The notes beneath the pieces are model-generated. The model had not been told where the DNA came from. It saw only the letters and a program-made list of their open reading frames with translations, and made no database searches. Positions 35,985 through 44,943 of a stretch of 64,000 bases of DNA are shown here, one piece after another. The translations under genes were made by a program, and so were the position numbers. The first letter of the stretch is position 1; each line of letters starts with the position of its first letter. The DNA comes from a marine gamma proteobacterium HTCC2080 (GTDB lineage: Bacteria > Pseudomonadota > Gammaproteobacteria > Pseudomonadales > Halieaceae), in assembly GCA_000169115.1 (NCBI GenBank), contig AAVV01000003.1, positions 244,911 through 308,910 on the forward strand, given 5' to 3'.

Positions 35985-36416
35985 ATGTTACGCATCTCAT
36001 TATTCCTAATGTGTATTCCCGGTATGGCTTTGGCAGAGACCGGAGCTGGAGAAACGCTGCCCAGCACCGCGGATCTGTTCTCCTGGTCCTATCTGGGTCA
36101 GGTCATAGCGTCTTTGGCGCTGGTTATTGGCTTACTGTTTGGAGCGCTCTGGATTATGCGCCGTGTCAATGGCGTGGGCCAGGCGGTTGGCGGTCAAATG
36201 CGGGTCGTCTCCAGCCTTGGTTTAGGGCAGCGTGAGCGCGCTGTTCTGGTTAGCGTAGGTGAGCAGCAAATTTTGCTCGGGGTTGCGCCTGGTCGTGTCG
36301 CCGCTCTTCACGTCTTTGACGAGCCGGCAGTAGCACAAGACACAGCGCCTGCACCCCCACTTAAATTTTCGGAAGTCTGGCAGAACGTCATGGGAAAAAA
36401 GGATAGCTCGTCGTGA
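35985..36416 (+). CDS. fliO: Flagellar biosynthesis protein FliO
   Basis: 143 residues. A signal-like N-terminus (LRISLFLMCIPGMALAE) and one transmembrane helix (about 36-57, YLGQVIASLALVIGLLFGALWIMRR) are followed by a cytoplasmic part with the FliO pattern (RVVSSLGLGQRERAVLVSVGEQQILLGVAPGRV). FliO assists assembly of the FliP ring in the export gate. It sits between fliN and fliP and overlaps fliP by four bases. Confidence 0.92.
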   Translation: MLRISLFLMCIPGMALAETGAGETLPSTADLFSWSYLGQVIASLALVIGLLFGALWIMRRVNGVGQAVGGQMRVVSSLGLGQRERAVLVSVGEQQILLGVAPGRVAALHVFDEPAVAQDTAPAPPLKFSEVWQNVMGKKDSSS

Positions 36417-37159
36417 AGGTTTTCCTAATTATTGGAGCGGTACTGGCTTTTCTGCTGCCCGAAAGCGCAATGGCTCAGCAGGCCACCATACCCCTCGTGT
36501 CGACAATGCCAAACGCCAATGGTGGTAGTGATTATGCTTTAGGCATACAAATTTTATTGGTTATGACAGTGCTCACGTTGCTGCCGGCCATGCTTATTAC
36601 TATGACGTCCTTTACCCGTGTATTAATTGTGCTGGCCATTTTGCGTCAGGCCATGGGCACGGCCCAAACGCCGTCAAATCAAATTATTTTAGGGCTATCA
36701 CTGTTTTTATCGCTATTTATTATGGCCCCGGTTTTTGACGTTGCATGGACCACTGCGCTTAAGCCTTTTCTCGACGGAGGGACAGATTTCGAGGGTGCGC
36801 TTGAGGCGGCGAAAATTCCATTTCGTGAATTCATGTTCACGCAAACCCGCGATTCAGATCTCACCATGTTTGCAGAAATGGGGGGGTATGGCGCCTTTGC
36901 AAGTCAGGACGACGTGCCTATGTTCGTTCTTCTTCCCTCCTTTCTTGTGAGCGAATTGAAGACCGCTTTTCAAATAGGTTTTCTACTGTTTGTGCCTTTT
37001 TTGGTTATCGACTTGGTCGTCGCAGCTATTCTCATGGCGATGGGCATGATGATGTTGTCACCAATCATTATTTCACTGCCGTTTAAACTCATGCTGTTTG
37101 TATTGATCGACGGCTGGGCGCTGGTTACCAGTACCCTTGTGCGCAGTTTCGCGGTCTGA
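36413..37159 (+). CDS. fliP: Flagellar type III export gate protein FliP
   Basis: 248 residues from a GTG. A cleavable signal (about 1-21, ending AMA) and four transmembrane helices are visible. Family signatures include MITMTSFTRVLIVLAILRQAMGTAQTPSNQI and FLVIDLVVAAILMAMGMMMLSP. FliP with FliQ and FliR forms the helical export gate. Full length. Confidence 0.96.
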   Translation: MKVFLIIGAVLAFLLPESAMAQQATIPLVSTMPNANGGSDYALGIQILLVMTVLTLLPAMLITMTSFTRVLIVLAILRQAMGTAQTPSNQIILGLSLFLSLFIMAPVFDVAWTTALKPFLDGGTDFEGALEAAKIPFREFMFTQTRDSDLTMFAEMGGYGAFASQDDVPMFVLLPSFLVSELKTAFQIGFLLFVPFLVIDLVVAAILMAMGMMMLSPIIISLPFKLMLFVLIDGWALVTSTLVRSFAV

Positions 37160-37169
37160 GGCGCAGCAG

Positions 37170-37439
37170 ATGGGACCTGAAACAGTATTAGATTTGGGAC
37201 GTGATGCACTATGGCTTGCCGTGCTGCTTGCCGGGCCGCTGTTGGGGGCCGCATTAGCAGTGGGCTTATTTATTGGTGTTATTCAGGCTGCCACCCAAAT
37301 CCAAGAAATGACCCTGAGCTTTATTCCCAAGCTGCTGGCCCTGGTCGTAACGTTGTTTGTTATCGGCCCCTGGATGCTGCGCATCTTGACTACCTTTGCT
37401 CAGCGGTTGTTCATGGATATTCCAGGGTTGGTGGGCTAG
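37170..37439 (+). CDS. fliQ: Flagellar type III export gate protein FliQ
   Basis: 89 residues from MGPETVLDLGRDALWLAV, the exact family length; an upstream start at 37137 lies inside fliP and is unlikely. Two transmembrane helices (about 16-40 and 50-75) flank the conserved loop VIQAATQIQEMTLSFIPKL. It lies 10 bases after fliP and ends three bases before fliR starts. Confidence 0.95.
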   Translation: MGPETVLDLGRDALWLAVLLAGPLLGAALAVGLFIGVIQAATQIQEMTLSFIPKLLALVVTLFVIGPWMLRILTTFAQRLFMDIPGLVG

Positions 37440-37442
37440 ATC

Positions 37443-38216
37443 ATGTTACCGATACCTGCGGAACTCATATTGGAAAAAATGGTGCTCTGGTCAGCCCCCT
37501 TTTTACGGGTTTCTGCAATGTTATTGATCGCGCCAGTGTTTAGCGCCTCAGGGGTATCGGTTCGATTTAGAGTTTTACTGGCAGTTCTTATCGCCGCATT
37601 GGCTGCTCCCATCATACCTACGCCGCCAACTACTGACCTGTTTAGTGCCAACGGTTTACTGATGGCCATTCGTGAAGTGGGAATTGGTTTTGCCATTGGC
37701 TTTGTGTTGCAACTGGTATTTGGTGCCATCGTTTATGCCGGGCAGGCGGTTTCAATGACCATGGGCCTCGGTTTTGCGATGGCGGTAGATCCGCAAAATG
37801 GTGTGCAAGTGCCGGTTTTGTCTCAAATGTATGTGATTCTTGCGACGCTGTTGTTTCTAAGCCTTAACGGTCATCTTATTTTGATTGCCACGGTGATCGA
37901 CAGCTATCAAATATTGCCTGCAAACTTATCCGGTATCCCTGTCAGCAGTTTGGGTGCGGTTGCCGCCTTGGGCAGTAAGGTTTTTGCCAGCGGTATTTCA
38001 TTAGCCCTTCCGGCAATGGCCGCGATGCTAATGGTTAACGTGACCTTCGGGGTAATTACTCGAACGGCTCCTCAGCTCAATATTTTTGCTGTGGGTTTCC
38101 CCATGACTCTCATGGGGGGCTTCTTTGTTCTGTTTATTAATATGCCCAACCTCATCGCCGCGCTTTCCCAGTTTCTGGATCAGGCGTTGATGCAGGTTCC
38201 GGCTGTGTTCATGTAA
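37443..38216 (+). CDS. fliR: Flagellar type III export gate protein FliR
   Basis: 257 residues with about six transmembrane helices. The region FRVLLAVLIAALAAPIIPTP and the SMTMGLGFAMAVDPQNGVQVPVLSQM block are characteristic of FliR. One FliR joins five FliP and four FliQ in the export gate and contacts FlhB. Full length. Confidence 0.95.
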   Translation: MLPIPAELILEKMVLWSAPFLRVSAMLLIAPVFSASGVSVRFRVLLAVLIAALAAPIIPTPPTTDLFSANGLLMAIREVGIGFAIGFVLQLVFGAIVYAGQAVSMTMGLGFAMAVDPQNGVQVPVLSQMYVILATLLFLSLNGHLILIATVIDSYQILPANLSGIPVSSLGAVAALGSKVFASGISLALPAMAAMLMVNVTFGVITRTAPQLNIFAVGFPMTLMGGFFVLFINMPNLIAALSQFLDQALMQVPAVFM

Positions 38217-38225
38217 GGGGGACCT

Positions 38226-39380
38226 GTGGCAGAAGAGCAGACAGGTCAGGAACGTACTGAGGAGCCCACCGCAAAACGGTTGCAGCAGGCTCGGGAAAAG
38301 GGGCAGGTTGCGCGCTCTCGCGAACTCAATACCTTGCTCATGCTACTCCCCTGCGCCGTGGCCCTATGGTTGACCGGTGAGTTCGCCATGGACGCTGTGA
38401 CGCGCTTATTTACAGGCGCCTTAACTCCGCCGTCAGAAGCGATGAAGGTCACCAGTGAAGTTGCGCCATTTTTAGGCGCGACGCTTATGTCAGGGTTGGA
38501 AATGATAGTGCCATTTCTGGCGTTGACCGTCTTTGTGGCGCTACTGGGCCCCTCTGTAATGGGTGGTCTCATTTTTTCTCTCAAGTCGATGTCCCCCGGG
38601 CTAGACAAGATCGACCCAATCAAAGGGTTCGGCCGAATTTTTTCACGGAAATCACTGCTGGAGCTGGTTAAAAGCCTTCTAAAATTTTTCTTGGTTTCGG
38701 GTGTTGCCGTGCTGGTTTTACTCTCCTTTGAGCGCGAGGTTATGGGTCTGATTTCACTGCCCGTAGGCGAGGGTATCGCTCAGGCCGGCCGCATGATCAT
38801 GCTGACGCTGATTTTTCTCTCAGCAAGTCTGATTTTGGTTGTGGCGATCGATGTACCTTTTCAGCTCTGGGATCACACCCGCAAGCTGCGTATGACTAAG
38901 CAAGAAGTGAAGGACGAGATGAAGGAGACCGACGGGAATCCTGAAATGAAAGGCAAGATACGTCAAAAGCAGCGTGAAATTGCCGATCGTCGAATGCTCG
39001 CAGATGTGCCTACGGCAGATGTAGTCATCACCAACCCAACGCACTTTTCGGTCGCCTTAAAATATGACCAAGAGGGCAACACCGCACCTAGGGTACTGGC
39101 GAAAGGTGCCGATCATATGGCTATGCAAATTCGGCATATCGCCAGAGCCCACGACATTGTGATTTACGAGGAACCCCCGCTAGCGCGAGCGCTGTTTGCC
39201 AGCACCGAGGCGGGGGATGAAATCCCAGGCAATCTGTTTTTAGCAGTTGCTCGTGTTTTGGCGTACGTCTTCCATCTGCGTAAGGCTCAGGCTACTGACT
39301 ATGTGCCGCGGCCCGAATCTATTGAGTTGCCCGAAGAGTATGCCGACATCATGAATAAGGAGCTAAATGATGGCGACTAG
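38226..39380 (+). CDS. flhB: Flagellar export switch protein FlhB
   Basis: 384 residues from a GTG. The N-terminal part (GQERTEEPTAKRLQQAREKGQVARSRELN) is the FlhB hallmark, followed by four transmembrane helices (about 30-210). The cytoplasmic domain has the autocleavage motif NPTH near residue 262 (VVITNPTHFSVALKY). Cleavage between Asn and Pro prepares the switch from hook to filament export, prompted by FliK. It overlaps flhA by 14 bases. Confidence 0.96.
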   Translation: MAEEQTGQERTEEPTAKRLQQAREKGQVARSRELNTLLMLLPCAVALWLTGEFAMDAVTRLFTGALTPPSEAMKVTSEVAPFLGATLMSGLEMIVPFLALTVFVALLGPSVMGGLIFSLKSMSPGLDKIDPIKGFGRIFSRKSLLELVKSLLKFFLVSGVAVLVLLSFEREVMGLISLPVGEGIAQAGRMIMLTLIFLSASLILVVAIDVPFQLWDHTRKLRMTKQEVKDEMKETDGNPEMKGKIRQKQREIADRRMLADVPTADVVITNPTHFSVALKYDQEGNTAPRVLAKGADHMAMQIRHIARAHDIVIYEEPPLARALFASTEAGDEIPGNLFLAVARVLAYVFHLRKAQATDYVPRPESIELPEEYADIMNKELNDGD

Positions 39381-41451
39381 CGCTATTACCTCACCCCCAC
39401 AGGGTTTCGCTTCGATTATGAGCGGGCTAGGCACACCGGCAATGATCTTGCTCATGCTGGCGATGATTGTGTTGCCACTGCCACCAGCAGCGCTGGACGT
39501 TTTGTTCACCTTTAATATTGCCCTGTCGATCATGGTTTTAATGGCCTCGATTTATTCGACCCGACCCCTAGATTTTGGTGTCTTTCCCACGGTGCTATTA
39601 ATTTCAACGCTGATGCGACTCGGGCTTAACGTGGCTTCAACGCGTGTCGTTCTACTTAATGGACACACGGGACCTGGCGCAGCGGGCAAGGTTATTGAGG
39701 CCTTTGGTGAGTTTGTCGTAGGCGGCAGTTTCGCCGTTGGTCTTGTCTTGTTTACCATTCTTGTCGTCATCAACTTCGTTGTAGTCACCAAGGGTGCGGG
39801 GCGAGTCTCAGAGGTAACGGCGCGCTTTACCCTTGATGCGATGCCCGGCAAGCAGATGGCTATTGATGCAGATTTAAACTCGGGTCTCATTTCTCAAGAA
39901 GATGCCATTGAGCGTCGCGAGCGTATTGGTCAGGAGTCGGAGTTTTACGGTGCCATGGATGGCGCCTCAAAATTTGTTCGCGGGGACGCTGTTGCCGGCA
40001 TCTTGATTCTGTTTATTAACATTATTGGCGGCTTCGCCATTGGTACATTGCAGCACAACCTTGACGCGGGTACCGCAGCGCAAAACTATGTCCTGCTGAC
40101 CATTGGTGATGGCCTAGTTGCTCAGATACCGTCGATGTTGCTGTCCACTGCGACCGCTATTATTGTGACGCGAATGTCCAGTGAGCAGGATATGAGCGCC
40201 GAGGTTACCCGGCAGCTCACTGCCAACCCTCGGGTGTTGTTTGTTGCTGCGGGCGTAATTGGCTTGATGGGTATCGTGCCGGGCATGCCCAACTTAGTTT
40301 TCTTATCCTTCGCGCTTTTGCTTGGGGTGGCGGGCTTTCTCAAGCAGCAGTCCCTGGCGGCCGACGTGATCGTTGAGGAGCTCGAGCCCCTCGATGTTGA
40401 GAAACCAAAGAGTTCAGAATTAAGCTGGGAAGATGTTTCAACTGTCGACCTTATCGGTTTGGAAGTCGGTTATCGCTTGATCCCCTTGGTCGATACCAAT
40501 CAAGGTGGTGACTTACTCAGCCGAATCAAAGGCGTGCGCAAAAAACTCTCTCAAGAGCTTGGGTTTCTGATTGATTCGGTGCACATCCGTGACAATCTTG
40601 ATTTAGGGCCTACTCAGTATCGTATTAGCGTACACGGGGTCTCAATGGGGGAGGGCGAGGTCTTACCTGATCGCGAACTGGCGATTAACCCCGGTCAAGT
40701 GTTTGGCGATGTCGAAGGCATAGCAACTAAGGATCCTACCTTTGGTTTGGAGGCTCTTTGGATCGATCCCACACAGCGTGATACGGCACAAACCGCCGGG
40801 TATACCGTTGTTGATGGCAGTACCGTTATCGCCACCCATTTAAGTCAGCTGCTACGCAACAATGCTCAGAAGTTGATTGGTCAGGATGGTGTGCAGCAGC
40901 TGCTTGAGCGACTCAAACAAACCTCTCCCAAACTTGTTGAAAACCTCATACCTGGAGCTATGACGCTGGCAGATATTACCCGGGTGGTGCACAACCTGCT
41001 TGAGGAGGGTGTGCCTATTCGAGATATGCGAACGATTGCGGAAACCTTGGCGAGCCATCGTGGCCCTGAGAGCGACCCTGACTCTTTAACTGCATCGGTT
41101 CGTGTGGCGCTTGGGCCTTCAATATTTCAGTCAGTTAACGGAATGAGTCAAGAGCTACCGGTAATGGTCCTTGATGCCCAGCTTGAGCAAATGATAGGTC
41201 AGTCACTTCAGCAAAACCGCGGCATTGTAGAGCCAAATCTACTGGATAACTTGGTTCGCAGCATTGGCGACTCCGCAGCTCGGATGGAAAGTGAAGGTGC
41301 TGGTCCTGTGTTGTTGGTATCGGGAATGATCCGTACGTTCCTGTCGCGATTACTACGAGGCCGGATGAGCAACTTTTATATCCTCGCTTATGAAGAGGTT
41401 CCCGCCGATAAGAGTATTCGCGTGGTGACTACCGTCGGTAATGCCACGTGA
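39367..41451 (+). CDS. flhA: Flagellar export gate protein FlhA
   Basis: 694 residues, the normal size. Eight transmembrane helices in the first 330 residues include the FHIPEP-type loop (GRVSEVTARFTLDAMPGKQMAIDADLNSGLISQEDA). The large cytoplasmic domain (about 360-694) docks substrate-chaperone complexes. FlhA uses the proton gradient for export. It starts inside flhB, at ATG-ATG. Confidence 0.97.
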   Translation: MMATSAITSPPQGFASIMSGLGTPAMILLMLAMIVLPLPPAALDVLFTFNIALSIMVLMASIYSTRPLDFGVFPTVLLISTLMRLGLNVASTRVVLLNGHTGPGAAGKVIEAFGEFVVGGSFAVGLVLFTILVVINFVVVTKGAGRVSEVTARFTLDAMPGKQMAIDADLNSGLISQEDAIERRERIGQESEFYGAMDGASKFVRGDAVAGILILFINIIGGFAIGTLQHNLDAGTAAQNYVLLTIGDGLVAQIPSMLLSTATAIIVTRMSSEQDMSAEVTRQLTANPRVLFVAAGVIGLMGIVPGMPNLVFLSFALLLGVAGFLKQQSLAADVIVEELEPLDVEKPKSSELSWEDVSTVDLIGLEVGYRLIPLVDTNQGGDLLSRIKGVRKKLSQELGFLIDSVHIRDNLDLGPTQYRISVHGVSMGEGEVLPDRELAINPGQVFGDVEGIATKDPTFGLEALWIDPTQRDTAQTAGYTVVDGSTVIATHLSQLLRNNAQKLIGQDGVQQLLERLKQTSPKLVENLIPGAMTLADITRVVHNLLEEGVPIRDMRTIAETLASHRGPESDPDSLTASVRVALGPSIFQSVNGMSQELPVMVLDAQLEQMIGQSLQQNRGIVEPNLLDNLVRSIGDSAARMESEGAGPVLLVSGMIRTFLSRLLRGRMSNFYILAYEEVPADKSIRVVTTVGNAT

Positions 41452-41452
41452 T

Positions 41453-41468
41453 TGGCACGGTCCATGCA
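41453..41468 (+). promoter_or_regulatory. Sigma-54 promoter of flhF
   Basis: TGGCACG, 4 bases, ATGCA. The -24 box is perfect; the GC of the -12 box is in register. It starts two bases after the flhA stop and lies about 60 bases before flhF, so flhF-fleN-fliA can be expressed separately from flhBA. Confidence 0.7.
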
Positions 41469-41529
41469 TACAAATAGTTAGAAGACGGTAAACCGTCGGT
41501 TTTCCGTCGCAGTTAAGGAGATAACGAGA

Positions 41530-42633
41530 ATGAATGTGCAGCGCTTTACAGGCAGAGACAACCGCGCCGCTTTAGATCAGGTGAGGCAGCACCTTGGGCC
41601 TGATGCTCTGGTGCTATCGAGTCAGCGAACGCGTGATGGCATAGAAATATGTGCGACCACGCAATTACCCGACATGACTCTAGTCGCCTCGCCGAGCATC
41701 GCCCCCAAAACGCATTCGGTTGCTACAGGTGATAATGAAATTCAATTGGCGCAACTTAAGCGCGAGCTCGCCAGTTTGCGCGAGACCTTGCAGCAAGCAC
41801 TTGGAGAACGTCGGTGGCAGGACACAGCAGGTGCGCGTCCGGTGGCAGCCGCTGTAGCCCAGCGATTGGCGACCTTAGGGTTAGGACGGGTGCTGGCCGG
41901 TGAGCTGGCGGATCGTGTTGCCCATGTCGACGGATTAAATGCGGCGTGGCAGCAGGTTACGCAGCACTTGATGACCGCTCTGAACAGCCTGTCGAGTGAG
42001 GAGCTTTGCGGGTTTCGAATTAAAGCCATTATTGGCGGAAGTGGCAGCGGTAAAACTCAAACAGCCGCTGCATTGATGCAGGCGAGCATGGGCTATCTGT
42101 CTTCTGAGCAAATAGCATTGGTGCACTGTGGCGACCCAAGTCGGGACACAGCCTTAAGCCAGCTGGCAACACGACTTAACGTTAAGCAGTACAGTGCTCG
42201 AAGTCACGACGAGCTGGCGGAGGCCCTGTCAGGGTGTCGGTGGGCCCGTGAAATCATCATTGACACACCGGCATTAAGTCCAGCGCTAGGATCTCAGGAT
42301 CCCGTGCTAACGCTTTTATCACGTCAGCGCGGAGGCCTCGCAGCGTTTGTTGCCCTTCCTGCTACTGCGAGCAGCGATCATTTACGTGAAATACTTGATC
42401 ATTGTTGTCACCTGCCATTGGCCGGTGTCATAACGACCAAGGTTGATGAGGCGACCTCCCTCGGTGCCGTAATTGACGCCGTCGTGGCGAGTGAACTGGC
42501 CCTTGCGGGACGCTATGATGTGCGAACAAACAGCTTGCTATCGGTGTCCGGTGACGAAATGCTGTCGAATGCCAAACGTCTTGCCAAACGCAGTCTGGAG
42601 CGTCAGGCAGCCCAGCTTAAAGTGGCGGTCTGA
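41530..42633 (+). CDS. flhF: Polar flagellum positioning SRP-type GTPase FlhF (degenerate G motifs)
   Basis: 367 residues. The N-terminal FlhF start MNVQRFTGRDNRAALDQVRQHLGPDALVLSSQR is highly conserved. The P-loop GGSGSGKTQTAA (about 174-185) and the TKVDEATSLGAV specificity motif are present. The usual DxYRIGA motif reads GDPSRDT and the DTAG motif reads DTPA, so nucleotide hydrolysis may be altered. FlhF marks the cell pole for MS-ring assembly and is opposed by FleN. A GGAG Shine-Dalgarno lies upstream. Confidence 0.9.
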   Translation: MNVQRFTGRDNRAALDQVRQHLGPDALVLSSQRTRDGIEICATTQLPDMTLVASPSIAPKTHSVATGDNEIQLAQLKRELASLRETLQQALGERRWQDTAGARPVAAAVAQRLATLGLGRVLAGELADRVAHVDGLNAAWQQVTQHLMTALNSLSSEELCGFRIKAIIGGSGSGKTQTAAALMQASMGYLSSEQIALVHCGDPSRDTALSQLATRLNVKQYSARSHDELAEALSGCRWAREIIIDTPALSPALGSQDPVLTLLSRQRGGLAAFVALPATASSDHLREILDHCCHLPLAGVITTKVDEATSLGAVIDAVVASELALAGRYDVRTNSLLSVSGDEMLSNAKRLAKRSLERQAAQLKVAV

Positions 42634-42728
42634 CAGCGATGTACGGACTGCGCTACGATGCAGGGTCGATACCTTGTACGCCCTTAAGATTCGGGTCTTA
42701 TGAGGGAGTTTTCAGTCAGGAGAAGTCC

Positions 42729-43538
42729 ATGCATGTAATCGCCGTAACAGGCGGCAAAGGCGGTGTTGGTAAAACCAACATCGCTGTTAATTTGGGTGTG
42801 TCTATGTCCCGGGAGGGTTTAGATGTCATCCTCCTTGATGCCGACCTTGGGCTTGCAAACGTTGATGTCATTTTGGGTGTGTCTGTAGGGCCAACCCTCG
42901 CTGACGTTGTGGCGGGCACGCATCAACTTTCTGAAGTCATTGTTGAGGGGCCTGAGGGCCTGCGAATCGTACCGGCTTCCTCGGGTGTGACGCGGCTTGC
43001 TAGCCTTGATCAGGCTGAGCAAAACAATCTGGTGCGCTCTTTCTCTGAACAAATCGACGCCCCTGATGTTTTGATTGTTGATACTGGTGCCGGCATTGAT
43101 ACCACGGTACAGACCTTTGTTTCGGCCTGTAAAACCGTCGTAGTTGTGGTGTGTGACGAACCTGCTTCGCTGACCGATGCTTACGCGCTGATGAAAGTGA
43201 TGCGCAATGATCGCGGTGTGAGGCGCTTTGAAATTTTGACGAATCAAATTGATAGTCCGGCTCAGGGCCGAAAAGTATACGAGCGTTTAACAACGGTCGC
43301 GGACAAATATCTCGACGTAGATTTAGGGTATTTAGGTGGAGTGCCTTCGGATGCCTACCTTCGTCGGGCTGTTCAGGAGCGCGCTGCGTTGGTGAGTCTT
43401 TATCCTCGGTCACCTGCAGCAGTGGCGATACGCGATGCAGGTCGACGACTGACCAGTAATATTTATGACGGCGCGGTCCCGGGCATGGGATTTTTTGTTG
43501 AACAGCTTTTGCGACAGCCCAGTGAACCTCAGCACTAG
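42729..43538 (+). CDS. fleN: Flagellar number regulator FleN/FlhG (MinD-like ATPase)
   Basis: 269 residues from MHVIAVTGGKGGVGKTN, with AGGAGAA upstream; a longer frame from 42639 has no support. The deviant Walker A motif GGKGGVGKT (about 8-16), DADLGLANVD and DTGAGID are typical of FleN/FlhG. It limits flagellar number by antagonising FleQ and FlhF. The N-terminal DQA-type FlhF-activating helix of some FlhG proteins is absent, as also in Pseudomonas FleN. The 3' end overlaps the fliA start by 17 bases. Confidence 0.94.
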   Translation: MHVIAVTGGKGGVGKTNIAVNLGVSMSREGLDVILLDADLGLANVDVILGVSVGPTLADVVAGTHQLSEVIVEGPEGLRIVPASSGVTRLASLDQAEQNNLVRSFSEQIDAPDVLIVDTGAGIDTTVQTFVSACKTVVVVVCDEPASLTDAYALMKVMRNDRGVRRFEILTNQIDSPAQGRKVYERLTTVADKYLDVDLGYLGGVPSDAYLRRAVQERAALVSLYPRSPAAVAIRDAGRRLTSNIYDGAVPGMGFFVEQLLRQPSEPQH

Positions 43539-44235
43539 CGCTAAGCTATCAGAATACGGCGCCTGCGGTGGGGCGAGTCAGGGCGATGCCCTGGTTCGAG
43601 CGCATTTACCGCTGGTAAAGCGCATCGCCCAACAGCTGTTGGTGCGCTTGCCCGCACATATCGAAATGGATGATTTGATTCAGGTGGGCTTGATTGGTCT
43701 TTTAAAGGCGTCCGATGACCATCAGGCCGATTCAGGGGCTCAGTTTTCTACCTATGCCGCTATCCGAATTCGCGGTGCCATGCTGGACGAATTGCGCAGC
43801 CGTGACTGGTTGCCAAGAAGCGTGCAACGTGACTTGGGCCGTGTTGCGGCGGCGATAGAGCGTGCTGAGCAAAGGGTTGGTCGACCGGCAACGGATCAGG
43901 AAATTGCGGATCAGCTCGAAATGGATTTGGACAGTTACCAGCAACTGTCAGGAGAGTTGGCCTGCGCTCGAATTGGCCAGCTTGAAGAGTTGGATGTGCC
44001 AACAGAAGTCGATGCGACGACTAGTATCGTTTTTGACTCAGCACGGCGGGAGGCAGTCGTCGAGGCTATCGGGCGTCTGCCCGAAAAGGAGGGGCTGATG
44101 TTGTCGCTCTACTATACCGAGGGGCTCAATCTCAAGGAGATCGGCATGGTCCTGAATGTCAGTGAGTCTCGAGTCTCGCAGATTCATGGTCAAGCAGTTG
44201 CCCGATTGCGCTCTAAGCTCACCGACTGGACCTAG
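43522..44235 (+). CDS. fliA: Flagellar sigma-28 factor FliA
   Basis: 237 residues from the GTG at 43522, near the family's usual 239-247. Region 2 contains LVRAHLPLVKRIAQQLLVRLPAHIEMDDLIQVGLIGLLKA and QFSTYAAIRIRGAMLDELRSRDWLPRSV. Region 4 contains the HTH around LKEIGMVLNVSESRVSQIHGQAVARLRSKL. FliA transcribes flgMN, flgKL and fliC from the promoters noted here and is held by FlgM. An ATG at 43465 would overlap fleN by more than 70 bases and add non-conserved residues. Confidence 0.95.
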   Translation: MNLSTSAKLSEYGACGGASQGDALVRAHLPLVKRIAQQLLVRLPAHIEMDDLIQVGLIGLLKASDDHQADSGAQFSTYAAIRIRGAMLDELRSRDWLPRSVQRDLGRVAAAIERAEQRVGRPATDQEIADQLEMDLDSYQQLSGELACARIGQLEELDVPTEVDATTSIVFDSARREAVVEAIGRLPEKEGLMLSLYYTEGLNLKEIGMVLNVSESRVSQIHGQAVARLRSKLTDWT

Positions 44236-44262
44236 GCGACAGCGAATTTTTCTCTGCCAGGC

Positions 44263-44808
44263 TTAACGTTTTTTTTGACGGGAAGCCAAACTATGGATTT
44301 GCTTTAGATTAACGTGTTGAACAATCTGTTCTGTAATAATTTCTTGCTTAGGGTCGAATTGTGAGCGTATCCAATAAGTCCAGTCATTACCCCGATAATC
44401 CGAGCAGGTCACGACACTGGCTCTGACGCGAACCGCAGCGTTAACCGGGAGCAACAGCATGGTCAGCTCAAGAGATTGGTTGTGCGTGAGGGGTTCATGC
44501 GATGCAAAGGCTAGGCCTGAACCACTGACATTTGCGGGAACCGTTTTGAGATTGAGGCTTGCGCTGTCCTCCTCCCCGCTGAGCAACTCAATTTTCCGAT
44601 TTAACAATCCGAGAGCCTCACCCACCACAGCCGAGTTACTAAATGCCGTGGAAATGAGCGTTTGCAGATGAGCATTCAGGTTGTGCAGTTCCATGTTTCG
44701 GTCGGTTGGGCTTGTTATTGAGTGGGGTTCAACTTTTATCCAGCTTAAACGCAGCTCGTCATCAACCCGAAAAAATCCTCTACCGCAGTCTTCTTCTAAC
44801 TCAGCCAT
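44263..44808 (-). CDS. PilZ-domain cyclic-di-GMP-binding protein
   Basis: 181 residues, no signal or membrane segment. The N-terminal RGFFRVDDELRLSW segment (about 10-23) resembles the arginine-containing start of a PilZ-like domain. NVSGSGLAF (about 93-101) matches the PilZ D/NxSxxG motif. It is convergent with fliA and upstream of nothing else on its strand. Family members bind c-di-GMP and, near flagellar genes, often slow the motor (YcgR-type). The RxxxR motif is not classical, so binding should not be assumed. Confidence 0.78.
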   Translation of the reverse strand: MAELEEDCGRGFFRVDDELRLSWIKVEPHSITSPTDRNMELHNLNAHLQTLISTAFSNSAVVGEALGLLNRKIELLSGEEDSASLNLKTVPANVSGSGLAFASHEPLTHNQSLELTMLLLPVNAAVRVRASVVTCSDYRGNDWTYWIRSQFDPKQEIITEQIVQHVNLKQIHSLASRQKKR

Positions 44809-44943
44809 CGTGTGTAAACCTCTCTAGCGGTGGTCGGCAGTTACTGTCGAGCAGCAGCCCCTGAAGCTTTCGCTTGTTAGAGCACTGCACGCTGTTGCTT
44901 CCATAATGTGCCCAGGCTGCCTCGTGCATGAATACTGGCTGCG

